Shown: positions 8,401-17,803, counted from the first letter of the stretch. The stretch is 64,000 nt of DNA from a bacterium (GCA_030428205.1 JAUIBK010000012.1:1-64000); one strand, 5' to 3'. Translations and numbers: made by a program. The notes: generated by a model from the sequence alone, not told the origin.

Positions 8401-8802
8401 CTAAGCGGCTTTACCCTTCTTTTTGTGCGCAGCAGGGCCAGCTTTCTGTGATTCATAGAGACGAGAAATATTCTCTTTATGAAAACGAACTTTGACGTTA
8501 TTCGCAACCTCTAGGGTAACGTGGTCGCTCTCTACCGTGGCTACTCGACCAATGATTCCACCAGAGGTCACCACTTGAGTCCCCTTCTTAAGATCACCCA
8601 GCAACGCTTGATGGGCTCGCAAACGTTTTTCTTGTGGCCGAATGACAAGAAAATAAAAAATAAAGAAAACAATGACGAACATTGGAATCATGCGCATGAA
8701 CGTCTCACCTGGTGATGGGGCGGGTCCAGCGCCATCTTGCGCACGTGCAATCTCAGGGAGAATCAAAAAGAAGAGGAGTGAGAATTTATGAACAAAAGAC
8801 AC
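8401..8802 (-). CDS. yajC: Preprotein translocase subunit YajC
   Basis: A 133-residue single-pass membrane protein associated with SecDF. An N-terminal signal-like segment precedes the YajC domain, with IFYFLVIRPQEKRLRAHQAL and GDLKKGTQVVTSGGIIGRV, both characteristic. The tail is Lys/Ala-rich. The start is GTG with GGAG seven bases upstream. It is the first gene of the Sec operon; tgt and queA, its neighbours in many bacteria, are absent here. A 7-bp inverted repeat (CACATCA/TGATGTG, 8834-8851) lies 32 bp upstream of the start. Confidence 0.94.
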   Translation of the reverse strand: MSFVHKFSLLFFLILPEIARAQDGAGPAPSPGETFMRMIPMFVIVFFIFYFLVIRPQEKRLRAHQALLGDLKKGTQVVTSGGIIGRVATVESDHVTLEVANNVKVRFHKENISRLYESQKAGPAAHKKKGKAA

Positions 8803-8929
8803 TAATGGGCTCCAATTTGGACAAATTCAATGCCACATCAATCATGATGTGTAGGGGCTATAACTACCATGTGGGGGGGAATGATCAATATCTGACAAGT
8901 AAAACGGCGTTCTATATGCGCGGACGGCG

Positions 8930-8958
8930 CAGACATCCCTCTCTTTCTGTCGTATAAT
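8930..8958 (+). promoter_or_regulatory. Candidate promoter in the yajC-nadE gap
   Basis: The 342-bp gap 8803-9144 separates the divergent yajC and nadE genes. TATAAT at 8953-8958 follows CAGACA at 8930-8935 with 17-bp spacing, pointing toward nadE. This would give a leader of about 180 nt that contains a GGTT...AACC hairpin (near 8982-9008) and a 33-codon open frame at 9047-9148 whose stop overlaps the nadE start. Nothing else in the gap is recognised. Confidence 0.4.
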
Positions 8959-9144
8959 CCTTCCCTATTGGATTCCTGGCGGTTGGTCAGCCCTCGGCTT
9001 AGGAACCTTCAGAGCCCTTGATCTAGATAGTGCATAGAGACCTTCAATGTTCTGCAATTTTACCCTTATTCAGCACCCAGCCACTCCCTTTGCCCCCTTA
9101 CGAGACGCCCACGAACTCTCCGAGACTCTCCAGAAGGCGTTTTT

Positions 9145-10809
9145 GTGACTAAGATTGCTATCGCTCAAATCACGACTGACCCTGGTTCTCTCTCACAGAA
9201 TCTGCACGATGTCTCTGAGACCATTTCGAAGGCGTATGGGCTGGGGGCCGATCTTGTTGTTTTTCCGGAGCTTACGCTTACGGGGTACTGCCACATGGAT
9301 CTGTGTTACGGTGGATCCTACGTTGATGAGGCTGAGCGGGCGCTTGAGCAACTCAAAGCCCCCTCAAGAGATATTGCTATTGCCGTTGGGTATATTAGAG
9401 CTGTCCCTGAGCTACGCTCGGGTGGGGGGCGCCCTCACCTGCGTAACAGCGTGGCGTTTTTGGCTGATGGTGAGGTTCAGCACATTGTCGATAAACGACT
9501 GCTTCCTGAATACGACGTTTTTAACGAACGAAGATATTTCGAACCTGGCGAAAAACCAACAGCCCTTATTGAATTTCAAGGAAAAAGAATTGCTATTGGG
9601 ATCTGCGAAGATATTGTTGGAATAGGCTACGATCTCGATCTCTCACAGGAGCTCATAGCACTTCAGCCCGATGTTGTTATTAGTCTTAACGCCTCTCCCT
9701 TTCATATGAGGAAAATTGAGTCTGAACGGCTTCCTGTTCTTTCTCCGCTAGCTCGTAAGATTAACACTCCAATTGTGTACACCAACCTTGTTGGGAGCTT
9801 TGATAACTATGACGGTGAGCTTGTGTTTGACGGACAAAGTCTCGTCTTAAACAATAAGGGAGATGTCATTCTTTGCGGCAAAGCTTTTGCGAAAGACCTC
9901 TTTGTATATGACACTAACGAAAGTTACTCCCCTCTCACGCTCCAAAGTGATTCGACCAAAGACGCTTACGATGCTCTTATCCTCGGTATTCGTGAGTTTT
10001 TCCGTAGACAGAAGCTTTCCCACGCATATATCGGTATTAGTGGTGGAATTGATAGCGCAGTCGTTGCGGCCTTATGCTCTGAAGCACTTGGTCGAGAAAA
10101 TGTTACGGGTGTTACCATGCCAAGCCATGTCACGAGCGATGAGACATTTTCTGATGCTCAGCGTCTTTGCCATGCGCTCGGCATCACACTCTTTGAGCGA
10201 CCAATTCGTCCTGAGTATGAAGCATGGATCCGTGAATTCCGCCGCACTCACGACGGCCGCGATCCAAATGGCATGACGAAACAAAACAAACAGGCACGCC
10301 TTCGGGGACAAATTCTTGTTGAGTACACAAATGAAACACCACGCTCCGTTGTTGTAGCAACAAGTAACAAGACTGAGCTTGCTCTTGGATACTGCACACT
10401 TTACGGAGACATGGTGGGAGCACTAGCACCACTTGTGGATGCAGATAAAATGCTTGTGTATAAGATTGCCCGTTTCATCAACACAAAAGCTGAAAAAGAG
10501 ATCATTCCGGAGAGCACAATCAGTCGACCACCAACAGCTGAGCTCGAAGAAGACCAAACGGACGAAGAAAATCTTGCGGCAAGCTACTCCGTTCTCGCTC
10601 CTCTAGTAAACGAGATTATCGAAACGGACGTACCACGCAGTGAACTTATCAAGCGTTACGATGAAACTCTCGTCGACGATCTCCTAAGACGCATCGACAT
10701 AAATGAGGGGAAACGACGCCAAGCGCCCCCAGGTATAAGACTCAAACGGGGGTCTCTTGGCTTAGAAACTCGCATGCCGATGGGCACTGGATACCGCTCT
10801 CGTACATAA
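9145..10809 (+). CDS. nadE: Glutamine-dependent NAD+ synthetase
   Basis: This 554-residue cytosolic enzyme makes NAD+ from deamido-NAD+, ATP and ammonia freed from glutamine. The N-terminal nitrilase-like glutaminase has the catalytic triad Glu42 (FPELTLTGY), Lys117 (VDKRLLP) and Cys154 (GICEDI). The C-terminal synthetase domain has the ATP-pyrophosphatase motif SGGIDSA at 299-305 and ELALGYCTLYGDMVGAL further on. Two-domain length is normal. The GTG start fits the family's N-terminus (MTKIAIAQ). It has its own upstream leader and is not in an operon. Confidence 0.96.
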   Translation: MTKIAIAQITTDPGSLSQNLHDVSETISKAYGLGADLVVFPELTLTGYCHMDLCYGGSYVDEAERALEQLKAPSRDIAIAVGYIRAVPELRSGGGRPHLRNSVAFLADGEVQHIVDKRLLPEYDVFNERRYFEPGEKPTALIEFQGKRIAIGICEDIVGIGYDLDLSQELIALQPDVVISLNASPFHMRKIESERLPVLSPLARKINTPIVYTNLVGSFDNYDGELVFDGQSLVLNNKGDVILCGKAFAKDLFVYDTNESYSPLTLQSDSTKDAYDALILGIREFFRRQKLSHAYIGISGGIDSAVVAALCSEALGRENVTGVTMPSHVTSDETFSDAQRLCHALGITLFERPIRPEYEAWIREFRRTHDGRDPNGMTKQNKQARLRGQILVEYTNETPRSVVVATSNKTELALGYCTLYGDMVGALAPLVDADKMLVYKIARFINTKAEKEIIPESTISRPPTAELEEDQTDEENLAASYSVLAPLVNEIIETDVPRSELIKRYDETLVDDLLRRIDINEGKRRQAPPGIRLKRGSLGLETRMPMGTGYRSRT

Positions 10810-10928
10810 TCCCTCCCGCTTGCTCTTGAACTTAGATGCCGTCCAAAAAAAAAACATCGAGCCTCAAAAGAAGTTCTTTTTGGTTCACGTGCAAAGACAA
10901 GATAATCCAGGTGCTCTTTTAGATGTGC

Positions 10929-11666
10929 TTAGCCCTCTTTCACACAAACTCGAGCAATAAGAGGAATAGTCACTGTTCGCCTTTCGTCACTCGGCCACTC
11001 ACCATACCAACCTTCTCTTATCTGCTCTAAAGGACTCTGCTTGTAAATACGTTCATACTCTCGCGCAGCTGACCAAGTCCCCATAGTCTGAAGGTATTCA
11101 TATCCAGTGCAATTTCGCTCAAGTCTACATGGCTCCACTACTTTTTCAGTGTAGGGGAGAATGATAGTTTGGTACCCTTCATTGAGCAGCTTAAGACGAC
11201 TATCCGTGAAAGGGGCAAGTATCTCTCTATAACGACTCTCAAGCACCGCAAGCTTTTTGGGCAGAAGAGTGAACCCATGAGCGAGCATAGCAAATACTCC
11301 CCCTGGCCTTAAAACCCTATCCAACTCTTCGAAAAACCTCTCTTCACAAAACCAATGAAGCGCATCACCTACAGTGCAGAGATCTACCACCCCATCTTTC
11401 AGGGGTACAGACAATGCATCAGCAAGAACATACGACATGTTAGGTAGTTTTATGGCGTGGTCTAGTTGGGTATGGTGCAAATCAGAGGCAATAACGGTAG
11501 TAAAGTGAGAAGTGAGGTGCTGAGCAACTTGTCCCGTACCTGTCGCAACATCCCAAGCAAGATCACGCTTGGCACAATAACTAGAGACACGAGCTAAGAG
11601 CTTAACGGGATACCCTGTCCTATAGACTCGGTACTCAGCTCCGTGCTCACTAAAAACTTGGCTCAC
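10929..11666 (-). CDS. Class I SAM-dependent methyltransferase
   Basis: A 245-residue cytosolic protein with a Rossmann methyltransferase core. Motif I is AWDVATGTGQVAQHL (37-51), an acidic residue ending strand 2 gives VIASDLHHTQL, and motif III is DALHWFCEERFFEELDRVLRPGG. The pattern FSEHGAEYRVYRTGYP at the N-terminus and DALHWF are typical of the widespread group that contains yeast Crg1/Tmt1-like small-molecule methyltransferases. The substrate cannot be inferred. The start is GTG. It is divergent from the Trm112-like gene, whose family often works with methyltransferases, but no operon links them. Confidence 0.82.
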   Translation of the reverse strand: MSQVFSEHGAEYRVYRTGYPVKLLARVSSYCAKRDLAWDVATGTGQVAQHLTSHFTTVIASDLHHTQLDHAIKLPNMSYVLADALSVPLKDGVVDLCTVGDALHWFCEERFFEELDRVLRPGGVFAMLAHGFTLLPKKLAVLESRYREILAPFTDSRLKLLNEGYQTIILPYTEKVVEPCRLERNCTGYEYLQTMGTWSAAREYERIYKQSPLEQIREGWYGEWPSDERRTVTIPLIARVCVKEG

Positions 11667-11723
11667 AGTAATACTTCTAACATATAGATTTCACTTCTCC
11701 GTGAATTATGGTACCACTAAGTT

Positions 11724-11972
11724 ATGGTTGATGAATCCCTCTTAGAAATTCTTGTCTGCCCTGAAGACAAATCGAAGCTGAGCCTTGCAAATCAAGAGAT
11801 TCTTGAGACGGTAAACAATGAAATAAACCTCGGGAGACTCTTTACTCTTGGAGGAAAGGCTCTTACAGAAAGCATCTCTGAGGGCCTACTCAGAGAAGAT
11901 GGAAAACGCCTTTATCCAATTAAAAATGGCATTCCTGTGCTCCTCAGAGAGGAAGCGATTTGCATACCTTAA
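11724..11972 (+). CDS. Trm112-like protein (UPF0434 family)
   Basis: The 82-residue protein begins MVDESLLEILVCPEDKSKL and ends with DGKRLYPIKNGIPVLLREEA, both ends matching the Trm112/YcaR fold. In eukaryotes and archaea Trm112 activates methyltransferases; the bacterial role is not established. Only one cysteine of the usual CPxC knuckle is present (Cys12; position 15 is Asp), so a zinc site is unlikely. The middle (residues 25-55) is longer than in the shortest family members. Confidence 0.8.
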   Translation: MVDESLLEILVCPEDKSKLSLANQEILETVNNEINLGRLFTLGGKALTESISEGLLREDGKRLYPIKNGIPVLLREEAICIP

Positions 11973-11975
11973 GTT

Positions 11976-12740
11976 CTATCTTGAAGAACCTTGGACGGTC
12001 GCCCCTCCTCCGGGTGTCCCGACGGGCTTTGCACCACCAACACTCTCAGAAGCTCCATCGTTGTTAGGCACCATTATGCCTTCGGCATTCGCTTGCCAAC
12101 CGAACCCTTCGAGTAGTGCGATAGCAGCGTCCTCGTCGGCAATCCACGTAAAACTACCATCATTCGTTGGAACCTTAATCTTTCCTAGCTGAGCCATCAT
12201 TTGAACCTCAGTTATGTGGTAGTCCTCAAGTACACTCGCAGATAATTCACCTGTTGTATGCTTCTCTCCTTCTTGATCGCCTGTTAAAGCCGCATCACCA
12301 TTAACAAGAACGCCATCACAACCATTCTTTGCTAAAATACCTGGCTCAACGCCAAGCTTACGCATCAATCCAGGTAACTGTTCCAGAAGTTCCTTTTGAA
12401 CCTCTCCAACTTCTTTTTTCTCTCGGAGTAATCCTGCAGTTTTCTTGTCCAATATGGCCTGAACACCAACTGATAAAAGTTTGCTAAATGATTGGCAAAC
12501 AGTATCCTCTAGAGGATAGACAGCAAAACTAAAAGCTATTTCCTCTTTACTCTCTTCTTCCTGCTGTTCTTTATATTGTTCTTCCGGACCTTTGACCCCA
12601 ACCGAGCCTTCTTGAGGGCCCACTCCAATCTCTTTTGCAAAGAGTATTGTTGGACAAAGCAGTACTAAGCAACAAGTTAGAACAAGAATAGATATGAATG
12701 AATTGGATTGTGAATGTTTCAATGGTAATACCTCACACAT
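11976..12740 (-). CDS. Exported protein of unknown function
   Basis: I recognise no family. The 254-residue product has a clear signal peptide (hydrophobic ILVLTCCLVLLCPTILFA, then AKEIG). A Glu/Gln-rich charged stretch follows (about 38-70), then a helical region with one cysteine near VCQSF and another in AKNGCDG, and a Gly/Ala-rich tail ending GGGATVQGSSR. The sequence GSFTWIADEDAAIALLEGFGW is the most structured-looking part. The ATG at 12740 has GGGGAT just upstream; an earlier TTG is less likely. It lies downstream of the TadG-like gene on the same strand, so a link to the pilus is possible but unproven. Confidence 0.6.
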   Translation of the reverse strand: MCEVLPLKHSQSNSFISILVLTCCLVLLCPTILFAKEIGVGPQEGSVGVKGPEEQYKEQQEEESKEEIAFSFAVYPLEDTVCQSFSKLLSVGVQAILDKKTAGLLREKKEVGEVQKELLEQLPGLMRKLGVEPGILAKNGCDGVLVNGDAALTGDQEGEKHTTGELSASVLEDYHITEVQMMAQLGKIKVPTNDGSFTWIADEDAAIALLEGFGWQANAEGIMVPNNDGASESVGGAKPVGTPGGGATVQGSSR

Positions 12741-12758
12741 AATCCCCAAGTTGTGTGC

Positions 12759-12786
12759 TGGTCTTTTCCTCGCTTCCCAAAGACCA
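12759..12786 (-). other. Hairpin in the leader of the exported unknown gene
   Basis: TGGTCTTT and AAAGACCA form a perfect 8-bp stem around a 12-nt loop, 19 bases upstream of the ATG at 12740. The rest of the 12741-12966 gap holds a 6-bp inverted repeat near 12864-12882 and no gene that I can support. Confidence 0.4.
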
Positions 12787-12966
12787 CAAGCTTAGGATCC
12801 CTCGATTGGCTAGGACACAAAGCGTTCCTCTCCATGTAACGATAACGGCAGGTAGTGAACTAAACTTTAGTCCCGAGAACTAAAATGGTATTTTTTCGTA
12901 GCTTCCTAAGGCCCCAAGAGGAGTTACTTTTCACCAAGCAGGCCAGGCCTTCTTTGACCATTATGT

Positions 12967-15915
12967 TTAGTGCATCAAATTTGGACTTCGTTTGAGAAGG
13001 GCTAAGATCTGCCTCATCCGCGAGAGAAAATAGTTGAGACTCTCAAAGTGTGCCTCGCTATCAGTCGAACTCACAGGAGTCTCAACAAGAAAGCGATTGT
13101 GATCAGGAGAATGCATGATGGTTTTAAAACGCTCAAGGGCATCGTTATCAGCAATGAGTTGATTGTACTTCTCGGCTGTATACCCCTTCGGTTTCCAGCC
13201 ATTGAGAAGATCAACACACGAAGAGCCATCGCACAGATCGCCAACATCCACTGGTAGACCTAACTGCGCATAACTAAGGTTAAAATCGACCTGTGCATCC
13301 GTACTTGCATTAAGGTCCATCCAATCCTGAAACTCTTCAAGACTATTATAAAACCCCAAGAGCCACGTAAACGAAATTCCACCAAAATCATCATCTGTAA
13401 AGGTATCCATTGATGCTTCTAGCTGATCGAGATATTCATCATCACTATAAATATTTCCCTCAACTTCTAAGGTTGGCTCTGGCCTTCCGTCAGTAATCAG
13501 AAGCATAACGCGGTGCTCAGGATCAAAAGCTTGAGAACGAGCAGTAGCATAACGCACGGCATCTTCAGTCCACGTACCACCGTTGCGATACGACATATCC
13601 ATAATGAAGAAGAAGAGCGAGTTATGTTCAATATCAGGCGCAGTATCTGGGAGAGACATGCTTCCTTGATAAAAAGGAGAGGCATCATCCGCAGCGGTCA
13701 CCTCCATAGGATCTTCGCCAAAAGCTACGAGCTTCTTACGGTAGTGAGAAGGAGGATATACTGTTCCTACAGGAAAACCATGTCCTGGATCACAAATAGG
13801 TTGTGCACCGAGTGTCAAAGGACTATTGCCCGCCTCAACAGATGGTACCACACCAACAAACTGATTAGAGTCCTTATCCATACACCCAACTTGACGAGTC
13901 ACTTCATAAGATCTCTCACCGACACAATACATTTTGCCACGAAGACAAACTGGAAGGGCAACTGGATTAAAGACTGGATCCTCAATATTATAATAGCAAC
14001 GAGGAAGGAGATCGGGATCATGTACATTACCAGCAGTTACACAGCGAGGTGAAGGGAGACGATCAGGATCCATATATGGGGTCGTCTCTCCAACTTCAAT
14101 CGGCCCACTACCACCGATAGAATCACAGTTCGTATTCGACAGAGACGCATTGCCTGTGCCGTTCTTGAGCGCTGATATCCATTCACAAAAATGCTTAATC
14201 TTACACAGCGCTCGCTGTGGCGTGCCATACCCTAACGTATCAGGATCCATATCTGTAGCCGTAGGCAAGTTCATATCTGAACGTGTCCCGTACTCGCATA
14301 AATAAGAAAATGAATGCTTCATATCAACCGGTAGTTCTGCCTCTGTGGGGTGCGCCTTCCCGGTTTCAGCGTAGAGGGGAACAGGAAACCATGGCCAAGC
14401 ATAAGGACTATCAGGGGTTCCAGGGTTAGGAAAAGCATCCGTAATGGGGTCCCTTGCACCAGGAGCAAATGCAAACGAGTCAGTTGGTGGCCAGTGATCT
14501 GAAGGGGGATTCTCAAAGATAGGGAGTGCAGGCAAAAACCACTCTTTATAGTCATTGTTAGGAAAAGTAACCTGAGTTGCTCCTGTACGAGCAGTGCTTG
14601 TGTAAAACGTCCCATAGGTTGCTTTTTTTCGCGCCCATGTTCCGCGCAGGTTTTTTTGCATCATATTGTCAGGCATCATGGAGATACTATCGCTGAACAT
14701 GTTGCGGGGATTTGCGCGGCTCCTCGTTCCCGCAATATCTGCAGTAGCAAGCTGAGTCCCTGTACCATCTTGAAGATTTGTTCGAACATCTTGATCATAT
14801 CTCCAGATCGGCTCTACACCTCGATTCAAAAAAATATAGAAATTTTGAGGACTCTGATAATACGTAGAGCTAAACTCATAGCCACTCGGTATGCCAGGAT
14901 CGATATTGCTGTAGTCAAGAGGATTCTGGACCGCATTACCGTCAAAATCTAGAATCGCTGGAGCTCCTACAAGACCAGCATTGACCCCATGCTGAGTTTC
15001 TTTGGGATAAGGACTCCCGAGAAGCGAAACATCAGTAAACGCAGTGATCTGACCAACAACGCCCGTTATAAGTGTTGAAACTTTTTTATAGGCCATGAAG
15101 AGGTTTGTTTGGTAATTGTCATTTGCTGAACGATGATCAGCTGGCAGACCTCCACACCCAGACTCAGGAAGAGCAACACACCCTGCTTGAAAAGAATCGT
15201 ACTGAGGATACTCACTCGTCAGTTCTTGCCAACTACGCGAACTAGAGTAATGAGGGATAATAAGGTGAGGGAGAGCTATCTGAACACCAGCCTGAGGCCA
15301 GACCTCTGGACTAGAAGTTAACGATGAGGCAGGGGGAACTTTTCCATTCATACCGGGCACAGTCACCGAGTTACAATCACTCACCCCGAAAGCACACAGA
15401 AGATCTGAGATCTCATGATCCTTCACAAGACTCCGTGAATTATCGATCGTGAGCGAGACATAGATGTCTTCAGGTTTTGTCGAAGCAAAGGAACTTGTTT
15501 GTATATCGGCAATGTGGGCTATTAAGGAACTAATAGGATCTTGGTTAAGTTCAACATAAGCATGCACACTGTGAAACCCGACTTTTTCGGTGTCATGTAC
15601 AAATTTAAGCTGCCCGTAATCACCAAAACTTTGGGGGGAAAGGCTCTCTGGCTCAACGCTTGATGGAAAACCGGATGCATGTGCATATGCAGCCATCACA
15701 TTAAGTGTTTCTTTGGAATCAAATTCAGCGCTATATGCTCCGATATGAGCCAAACCAATCGACATTAATTGCGCTCTCGCTTTCGTTACATTTGCTTTGC
15801 CGTAAAGAAGAAAGATTATCCCTGAGAGAAAAACTGGAACAAAGAGTAGAACCCCCCAGATGAGAACGAATCCGTTATCACTTCGTAGGGGTCGTTTTGT
15901 TTGATAAATTCGCAT
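12967..15915 (-). CDS. TadG-like pilus assembly protein with a von Willebrand type A domain
   Basis: The 982-residue protein belongs to the Tad/Flp pilus (tight adherence) machinery and would face the periplasm or surface. A TadG-type N-terminus holds the only membrane segment (about 15-38, GFVLIWGVLLFVPVFLSGII). The metal-binding DxSxS motif of a vWA domain appears as DNSRS at 158-162 (YVSLTIDNSRSL). The rest of the vWA fold, IMDMSYRNGGTWTEDAV and VMLLITDGRPEP, comes some 600 residues later. Between them is a large Pro/Asp/Cys-rich insertion. The size is well above an ordinary TadG. It is the third of three leftward pseudopilin-type genes, 13 bp after the TadE-like gene. Confidence 0.75.
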   Translation of the reverse strand: MRIYQTKRPLRSDNGFVLIWGVLLFVPVFLSGIIFLLYGKANVTKARAQLMSIGLAHIGAYSAEFDSKETLNVMAAYAHASGFPSSVEPESLSPQSFGDYGQLKFVHDTEKVGFHSVHAYVELNQDPISSLIAHIADIQTSSFASTKPEDIYVSLTIDNSRSLVKDHEISDLLCAFGVSDCNSVTVPGMNGKVPPASSLTSSPEVWPQAGVQIALPHLIIPHYSSSRSWQELTSEYPQYDSFQAGCVALPESGCGGLPADHRSANDNYQTNLFMAYKKVSTLITGVVGQITAFTDVSLLGSPYPKETQHGVNAGLVGAPAILDFDGNAVQNPLDYSNIDPGIPSGYEFSSTYYQSPQNFYIFLNRGVEPIWRYDQDVRTNLQDGTGTQLATADIAGTRSRANPRNMFSDSISMMPDNMMQKNLRGTWARKKATYGTFYTSTARTGATQVTFPNNDYKEWFLPALPIFENPPSDHWPPTDSFAFAPGARDPITDAFPNPGTPDSPYAWPWFPVPLYAETGKAHPTEAELPVDMKHSFSYLCEYGTRSDMNLPTATDMDPDTLGYGTPQRALCKIKHFCEWISALKNGTGNASLSNTNCDSIGGSGPIEVGETTPYMDPDRLPSPRCVTAGNVHDPDLLPRCYYNIEDPVFNPVALPVCLRGKMYCVGERSYEVTRQVGCMDKDSNQFVGVVPSVEAGNSPLTLGAQPICDPGHGFPVGTVYPPSHYRKKLVAFGEDPMEVTAADDASPFYQGSMSLPDTAPDIEHNSLFFFIMDMSYRNGGTWTEDAVRYATARSQAFDPEHRVMLLITDGRPEPTLEVEGNIYSDDEYLDQLEASMDTFTDDDFGGISFTWLLGFYNSLEEFQDWMDLNASTDAQVDFNLSYAQLGLPVDVGDLCDGSSCVDLLNGWKPKGYTAEKYNQLIADNDALERFKTIMHSPDHNRFLVETPVSSTDSEAHFESLNYFLSRMRQILALLKRSPNLMH

Positions 15916-15928
15916 AGCTCTCCGCCCT

Positions 15929-16666
15929 CTACCGTGTTAACCGCTTCGGAACGATGGGGAAAATAGTTATCGCTGTTTGAGGAAATAGAAAGTCAAAAGC
16001 TTCAGTGCATAAAATCCCAAATCCAACTGGGAGAAAATCCATGAAATCTTGGTAATCCACGTCCGAAATACGAACCTTATAGAGCTTGATTCCTATTTGA
16101 GGAGTGGTCCCTTCAACTTTGTAGTTCAACATTTTCGTGAGAAATGTTGTGGCAAACGAATCAATTTCTGCCTGCAACATTTGATTGGTACATGTTGTTG
16201 CACCAACTTTGCGATAGTACTTCGTCTGCCCATTAAGTTGAACAGACTTGGCTTCTCCGACATCGGCATTACTAACCCCTAGAGCATAGTTCCAAGTATG
16301 ACTTTCTAGGTAACCGAGCCGTACCCCTAGAGTCGTTGAAGTATCAGCACGACTGAGAAAAAAGTTGCCGATTTCATCAAGATATTCAGTCATAGTAGGA
16401 GTCGTGACTCCACCGACACAACCATCTTCCCCAGGGTCGCAAAGCATTGAGACCGAACCATCTGCTGCATTGAGAGACAAAGAACGCTCTTGAGGACCGA
16501 GTAAAACTTCTGTAGCAATCGCATGATGGCGGAGCTCAGCCATAACGACGGCATATTGCTGAGCCATGCCAAGCGACATCACAAGAAAAATGGTGATGAC
16601 CGCTGCCGCTTCAATCAGCACGGCACCAGCTTGTAGGGACACTTCTCGTCTCTTCATCGACTTCAT
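15929..16666 (-). CDS. TadE-like pseudopilin of the Tad pilus
   Basis: The 245-residue protein has a class-III-signal-like N-terminus: basic MKSMKRREVSLQAGAV, then LIEAAAVITIFLVMSLGMA, with the acidic residue of pilins (AVLIE). This is the TadE pattern, in which the leader is processed by the prepilin peptidase and the hydrophobic helix anchors the protein in the inner membrane. The remainder is periplasmic, with several cysteines (MLCDPGEDGC, TTCTNQ). The start overlaps the previous stop as ATGA, indicating translational coupling. Second of the three tad-type genes. Confidence 0.72.
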   Translation of the reverse strand: MKSMKRREVSLQAGAVLIEAAAVITIFLVMSLGMAQQYAVVMAELRHHAIATEVLLGPQERSLSLNAADGSVSMLCDPGEDGCVGGVTTPTMTEYLDEIGNFFLSRADTSTTLGVRLGYLESHTWNYALGVSNADVGEAKSVQLNGQTKYYRKVGATTCTNQMLQAEIDSFATTFLTKMLNYKVEGTTPQIGIKLYKVRISDVDYQDFMDFLPVGFGILCTEAFDFLFPQTAITIFPIVPKRLTR

Positions 16667-17391
16667 GACGTACACCCTGCAACAGTTGAAGAACAAAGAT
16701 TTCCCGAATGCCGCGCATACGACTCTCGCTTTAGCTCTAAGTACTGCTGACCAAGCAGTCCGCCAAAGAGTCGGCTAGAAACAAGTGGCACGGCACAATC
16801 GACATGAAAGATTCGATCACGCTGCTTTTGCAGCTCTACAAGATAGTCTGCATCAGCAACACCAGGGAAAGGACTTGGGGGCGCCTCAGTCCCACCATAC
16901 GTCCCATAGGTAAAATAGAGTGAACAATTCACCCTGCCAGCTAACTCTGAAAACGCAGAAGATCCATTTGAAAGCGGTTCCGGAATGGGGAAATATGTGT
17001 CTGGAGAGAGAAAGTGCAGAGCTCCATAAGATAAATTGAGGATAAGTCTCTCTTTTTCTGCGTACTGAGGTCGATCAATTTCTTCGAGTTTGTTTTCAAG
17101 GAAATTTTTCCGTTTGAGAGTAATCGACTCATCTTCACCAGCAGGCGCATGGACAAATCTATCCATATCAGAGTTTCTCGGGGTAAAACCAAGAGGCTCC
17201 GAAGAGGATGCGATTTTAAGGACTAAGAGTGAGACCTCTTCTGCGTAAATCGCATTAATATAAATTCGAGAAAGATCAAAAAGGATAGCACAGATAAAGA
17301 GAAGGACAGGGATGAGCAAAGCAGTCAGAACAAGAGCAACACCTTCGTCTTTGTGGTAAGCTGGATAAACATAGCTTCCTGTTCGCAACAT
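16663..17391 (-). CDS. TadG/TadF-like pseudopilin of the Tad pilus
   Basis: A 242-residue protein with the TadG N-terminal pattern: DEGVALVLTALLIPVLLF followed by LFDLSRIYINAIYAEE. A single inner-membrane helix is followed by a periplasmic domain rich in Pro and aromatics, with Cys pairs at CSLYF and VDCAV and a C-terminal NLCSSTVAGC. The frame is open 49 codons further upstream, but that part lacks features; the ATG at 17391 places the hydrophobic helix at the usual distance from the start. Its ribosome-binding site is weak. First gene of the leftward cluster, overlapping the next by 4 bp. Confidence 0.65.
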   Translation of the reverse strand: MLRTGSYVYPAYHKDEGVALVLTALLIPVLLFICAILFDLSRIYINAIYAEEVSLLVLKIASSSEPLGFTPRNSDMDRFVHAPAGEDESITLKRKNFLENKLEEIDRPQYAEKERLILNLSYGALHFLSPDTYFPIPEPLSNGSSAFSELAGRVNCSLYFTYGTYGGTEAPPSPFPGVADADYLVELQKQRDRIFHVDCAVPLVSSRLFGGLLGQQYLELKRESYARHSGNLCSSTVAGCTS

Positions 17392-17551
17392 ACAAGACTT
17401 GTGGGATAACCCCCACTCCCTCCAAGGCAATAATTGAAATTTCCCCGCTAGTTTATAGTGTAAACGATCTGCTGAGAGTCCGAAATAAGAAATACTCGCA
17501 ACCTTCCTAGAAAATTGATTTACCCTATGGAAGATCACCCCTCATCCCCTT

Positions 17552-17557
17552 TATACT
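17552..17557 (+). promoter_or_regulatory. -10 box directly before the Flp-type pilin gene
   Basis: TATACT at 17552-17557 ends seven bases before the ATG, with no -35 match at 16-18 bp. If this is the promoter, the pilin mRNA begins at or near its start codon. No Shine-Dalgarno sequence is visible. Confidence 0.35.
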
Positions 17558-17563
17558 ATTGAT

Positions 17564-17803
17564 ATGAACACACAGTTAAGACAGATCACCCAGCAGGAGG
17601 TTCGCAGATTAGAACCAAATGAGCGTGGTGCAACTTTTGTTGAATACGCACTTGTGCTCGCTTTTTTGGGATTTGTCGTACTTGGCATCGCTCTTGTCCT
17701 TGTTCCACGCTCTGAGGACTTTGCCACAGAGGAAACAGTAGGCCTTCTCAATTCTTATCCTGCTGGTTATATCAACAGCTCCGAAATAGAAGAGAGCAAC
17801 TGA
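17564..17803 (+). CDS. Flp/class IVb-type prepilin
   Basis: A 79-residue precursor. A hydrophilic leader ends in ...NERG, the prepilin peptidase site would be Gly22/Ala23, and the mature N-terminus ATFVEYALVLAFLGFVVLG has Glu at position 5 followed by Tyr, the hallmark of Flp pilins. The predicted mature subunit is 57 residues, usual for Flp. It sits divergently beside the three leftward TadE/TadG-type genes, supporting a Tad pilus. The pilus motor, secretin and peptidase genes are not in this window. Confidence 0.8.
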   Translation: MNTQLRQITQQEVRRLEPNERGATFVEYALVLAFLGFVVLGIALVLVPRSEDFATEETVGLLNSYPAGYINSSEIEESN

